Positions 22,901-24,895 of a stretch of DNA of 24,895 nt are shown piece by piece. The position numbers and the translations under genes were made by a program. Origin of the DNA: an uncultured Mucilaginibacter sp. (GTDB lineage Bacteria; Bacteroidota; Bacteroidia; Sphingobacteriales; Sphingobacteriaceae); the NCBI RefSeq assembly GCF_946481715.1, contig NZ_CAMLOV010000074.1, positions 1-24,895 on the forward strand. Reading direction: 5' to 3'. Position 1 is the stretch's first letter, and every line of letters begins with the position of its first letter. A model generated the notes under the pieces. The model was not told where the DNA came from. It saw only the letters and a program-made list of their open reading frames with translations, and did no database searches.

Positions 22901-24895
22901 TAAGATCATGTATGTGGATTGGCCAAACTGGTCGGAGCGTTTACAGAACACCGCACCAACCGAGGCGGCGATGCTTTCCTTTACATCTGATAAAACCAAT
23001 TACAAAGTTGGCGAAGAAGCCACACTCACCATCCCAACAGGTGGCGACGGGCATGCGCTCATTAGTTTCGAAAACGGCAGCAAGGTTTTAAAAACAACCT
23101 GGATAGATACCAAAAAAGGCGAAACGCGCCACACCTTTAAGGTGGACGAAACCATGGCACCGAATGTTTTTGTGAACGTAACGCTATTACAGCGCCATTC
23201 GCAAACAAAAAACGACCTGCCTATACGCATGTATGGCGCTATCCCGCTGAACGTGGATAACCCCGAAACGATCCTGAAACCGGTTATTACCATGCCGGAT
23301 AAGATCCGACCGGAAACGCAGTCGGCCATCACGGTATCCGAAGCAAACGGAAAGGCAATGACCTATACCATAGCCATTGTAGATGAAGGGCTGCTGGACA
23401 TCACGAACTATAAAACCCCCAACCCGCATGAGGCATTTTACGCACATGAGGCCCTCGGCGTAAAAACCTGGGACTTATTCGATTACGTTATCGGCGCATT
23501 TGGCGGCGGTTTAGAGCGGATACTGAGTATTGGTGGCGACGGCACGGGCGGCGTAAATAAAAACGTAACCGTAAACCGCTTTAAGCCGGTGGTGAAATTC
23601 CTGGGGCCATTCCGTTTGGAGAAAGGTGCAAGCCAAACCACAAAATTCACCCTGCCGCAGTACGTTGGTTCGGTAAAAGCCATGGTTATTGCCGGGCACG
23701 ATGGCGCATACGGCATTGCCGAAAAAGCAGTGGCCGTTAAAAAACCGCTGATGATACTGGCAACCCTGCCAAGAGTTTTAGGTCCCTCGGAAAAAGTGCA
23801 GCTGCCGGTTACGGTTTTCGCTATGGAGAACAACATCAAATCGGTTACCGTACAGGTGCAATCAAACGCGTTCAGCAATTTGGCAGGCAACAATACAAAA
23901 GTGATAACCTTTGCCAAACCGGGCGACCAATTGGTGACTTTTGATTTGGACGTGAAAGATTTTGTAGGCATTGGTAAGGTGAAGATCACGGCAAAATCTG
24001 GTGGCGAAAGCACGGCTTACGATGTAGAACTGAACGTACGCAACCCCAACCCGCCGGTAACCAGGGTGCTGGAGAAAGAACTGAAACCGGGCGAAAGCTG
24101 GGCAACGCCATATACAGCAATAGGCATTAACGGCACCAACAAAGCAACGCTGGAAGTTGCCAGCATACCGCCGCTTAACCTGGGCAAACGATTAGAATAC
24201 CTGATCACCTACCCGCATGGCTGTGTGGAACAAACCACTTCTTCTGGCTTCCCGCAGTTGTATTTAAGCCAGCTGCTCGATCTTTCTTCGCGCCAAAAGG
24301 CGGAGACCGACCGAAACATCAAAATGACTATCAACCGCTTAAACGGCTTTAGGGCACCCGGTGGTGGCTTAACCTACTGGCCGGGTTACGGTGGCGAGGC
24401 CGACGAATGGGGAACCAACTACGCCGGGCATTTCCTGTTAGCTGCACAAGCAAAAGGCTACAGCTTGCCCGCAGGTTTAATGAACGATTGGAAACGTTAC
24501 CAAAGGCAAAAGGCGGTTAACTGGTCGCCCGATCCGCGGACGAACATACACGGCTACTATTACTATACCGATTTGGTGCAGGCTTACCGCCTGTTCCTGC
24601 TGGCACTATCCGGCTCGCCGGAGTTAGGTGCTATGAACAGGCTGAAAGAATACCAATACATAAGCGTAGAGGCTCGCTGGCGCTTAGCCGCGGCTTATAA
24701 GCTTGCCGGGCAGCCAGAGGTGGGCTTGCGGATGATCAGCGGTTTACCTACAGATATTGCACCATATAACTCCATGTACGGCACCTATGGCTCGGATGTG
24801 CGCGATGAGGCCATGATATTGGAAACCCTTACCCTGCTTGGACAGCGCCAAAAAGCTGCGGCGATGGTACGGGCTGTGGCCTCGAGGCTTTCGGC
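19974..24895 (+). CDS. Bacterial alpha-2-macroglobulin (3' end beyond window)
   Basis: Open from the ATG at 19974 to the window end: 1640 codons without a stop. Bacterial alpha-2-macroglobulins are large periplasmic protease traps. The N-terminus has a basic start (SLFRSRRG) and one hydrophobic segment (~14-32, AVAAASLLLVALTIYLV) without a lipobox cysteine, so it is probably anchored by an uncleaved helix rather than lipidated. MG-type beta domains follow, including YGERGVWRPGDSI (about residue 641, MG2-type), a central variable bait-like region, and the A2M domain with FLGPFRLEKG and LPQYVGSVKAMV. The thioester motif CVEQ is intact, with Cys1417 at 24222-24224 in YPHGCVEQTTS, followed by the helical thioester domain (GGLTYWPG, TNYAGHFL). 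Residues 467-509 are an acidic, Tyr-rich insert. The C-terminal receptor-like domain is cut off. A partner PBP1C gene, common in bacteria, could lie downstream but is not visible. Confidence 0.93.
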   Translation, partial: MNYIYSLFRSRRGPAVAAASLLLVALTIYLVRAHNHKKNGPDFSRYIESYTTGVISKQSTIRIKLAGEVQVTHAQGEELSNKVFDFSPSVKGKAYWLDERTIEFRPEGKLDADKKYDADFNLGKLIKVDDEFEHFKFDFQTIRPDFSVTFAGLTSATNSSADMMKLAGCVQTADAENQEKIEKILTASYDSPVSVTWQHNPATRLHRFTISGIKRATISAPIKVNWDGSGLDIDKNGNQSFDVPAIGDFKVLDIKAVQDNDQYVAVQFSDPIMVGQELNGLITIAGVNEPAYTIDGSVVKVYSPERLEGNFGVAVNEGVESVFHKKINKSYTANVFFENRLPAVTIPGKGVILPDSGKLMMPFEAVNLKAVDVSIIKIYENNVPQYFQGNGFDGGNELRQVGKPILQKTISLTADKGLNLHKKNRFMLDVDKLFRAEPGAIYRVVIGFRQEYSLYNCKAGSPVALKGDDEGSDGDEYYNEYGGNTNNVSDEDDDFWSRYDNYYPEGYDWQKRADPCDNSYYTKDRWAIRNIIASNIGLIVKRGNDNNITIAVTNILTAEPMKGVDLELLDYQKQVICKVTSDGDGMAKLEMKRKPYLLVAKHGKERGYLKLDDGSSLPLSRFNVGGEQVQNGLKGFIYGERGVWRPGDSIFTTFILEDKLKTLPSDHPVEFELYNPNGQLYKKLTRTNSIDGFYSFHAATETTSPTGNWSARIKVGGATFEKKIKVETIMPNRMKLKLDFGGATELTKGSGANGKLSAQWLFGGAAQNLKAKVDAFLSSKETKFEGFEGYEFDDPTLAFNTQTQTVFDGRLNENGLADVNTDINVDKQAPGQLRANFVVKVFEPGGNFSLQQAAMDYNVYPGYVGLKTPKGSELSGMLVTDKNHDIEIADVDSKGKLFAGTRTVELELYKIQWRWWWDETGNEMSNFTQDKYNKLIKTGTVTLNNGRGKYTLRIPQADWGRYLIRIKDPETGHSTGKIMYVDWPNWSERLQNTAPTEAAMLSFTSDKTNYKVGEEATLTIPTGGDGHALISFENGSKVLKTTWIDTKKGETRHTFKVDETMAPNVFVNVTLLQRHSQTKNDLPIRMYGAIPLNVDNPETILKPVITMPDKIRPETQSAITVSEANGKAMTYTIAIVDEGLLDITNYKTPNPHEAFYAHEALGVKTWDLFDYVIGAFGGGLERILSIGGDGTGGVNKNVTVNRFKPVVKFLGPFRLEKGASQTTKFTLPQYVGSVKAMVIAGHDGAYGIAEKAVAVKKPLMILATLPRVLGPSEKVQLPVTVFAMENNIKSVTVQVQSNAFSNLAGNNTKVITFAKPGDQLVTFDLDVKDFVGIGKVKITAKSGGESTAYDVELNVRNPNPPVTRVLEKELKPGESWATPYTAIGINGTNKATLEVASIPPLNLGKRLEYLITYPHGCVEQTTSSGFPQLYLSQLLDLSSRQKAETDRNIKMTINRLNGFRAPGGGLTYWPGYGGEADEWGTNYAGHFLLAAQAKGYSLPAGLMNDWKRYQRQKAVNWSPDPRTNIHGYYYYTDLVQAYRLFLLALSGSPELGAMNRLKEYQYISVEARWRLAAAYKLAGQPEVGLRMISGLPTDIAPYNSMYGTYGSDVRDEAMILETLTLLGQRQKAAAMVRAVASRLS

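Noticed and set aside
1..24895. CRISPR arrays, tRNA or rRNA genes, insertion sequences, phage genes
   Set aside because: I looked for regularly spaced direct repeats, tRNA-like cloverleaf sequences, transposase motifs and terminal inverted repeats, and found none that hold up by eye.

Overview
The window looks like a chromosomal segment of a Bacteroidota bacterium, most likely family Sphingobacteriaceae and Mucilaginibacter-like. This rests on AT-rich intergenic DNA, boxes matching the Bacteroidota -7 element TAnnTTTG just upstream of start codons (223-230, 1653-1660), weak purine-rich ribosome sites, protein signatures (gluconokinase, TopA without a zinc finger, a large bacterial alpha-2-macroglobulin), and an intergenic hairpin repeat of a kind I associate with this group. 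Genus is inference.

Layout: 1-238 intergenic lead. 239-6102 housekeeping and metabolism: mnmA (tRNA 2-thiouridylase), topA (topoisomerase I), a small conserved protein of unknown role, and, convergent on the minus strand, an FGGY gluconokinase whose stop codon shares a TTATAA hexamer with its neighbour. 6386-16825 is one tightly packed plus-strand run of ten genes (nine long, one of only 47 codons) forming a Wzx/Wzy-type exopolysaccharide locus: stand-alone receiver protein, receiver-like domain fused to a priming sugar-phosphate transferase, half-length TolC-like outer-membrane protein, Wzc-like co-polymerase with a degraded kinase domain, 47-residue membrane protein, Wzy/ligase-type polymerase, hexapeptide acyltransferase, Wzx flippase, GT4-like and GT2 glycosyltransferases. 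After 91 bases comes a single-module A-T-TE synthetase (16917-19550) with no condensation domain, closed by a clear intrinsic terminator. 19551-19973 is intergenic with a second copy of the hairpin repeat and a Fur-box-like site. 19974 to the window end is the first 1640 codons of an alpha-2-macroglobulin, with an intact CVEQ thioester motif.

How the genes may work together: the priming transferase loads the first sugar phosphate on undecaprenyl phosphate, the GT4-like and GT2 enzymes extend it (with acylation by the hexapeptide enzyme), Wzx flips it, Wzy polymerises it under the Wzc-like protein, and the product leaves through the outer membrane. Three features depart from the textbook pathway. 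The initiating enzyme carries a receiver-like domain and is preceded by an overlapping receiver gene. The co-polymerase has lost canonical tyrosine-kinase residues and a tyrosine tail. No Wza-type export protein is visible, while a half-size TolC-like protein sits where it would be expected. The adjacent A-T-TE enzyme could supply an aminoacyl or related group. The proposal that this is a phospho-signalling-gated polysaccharide pathway with an amino-acid-activating side enzyme is inference from sequence and gene order.
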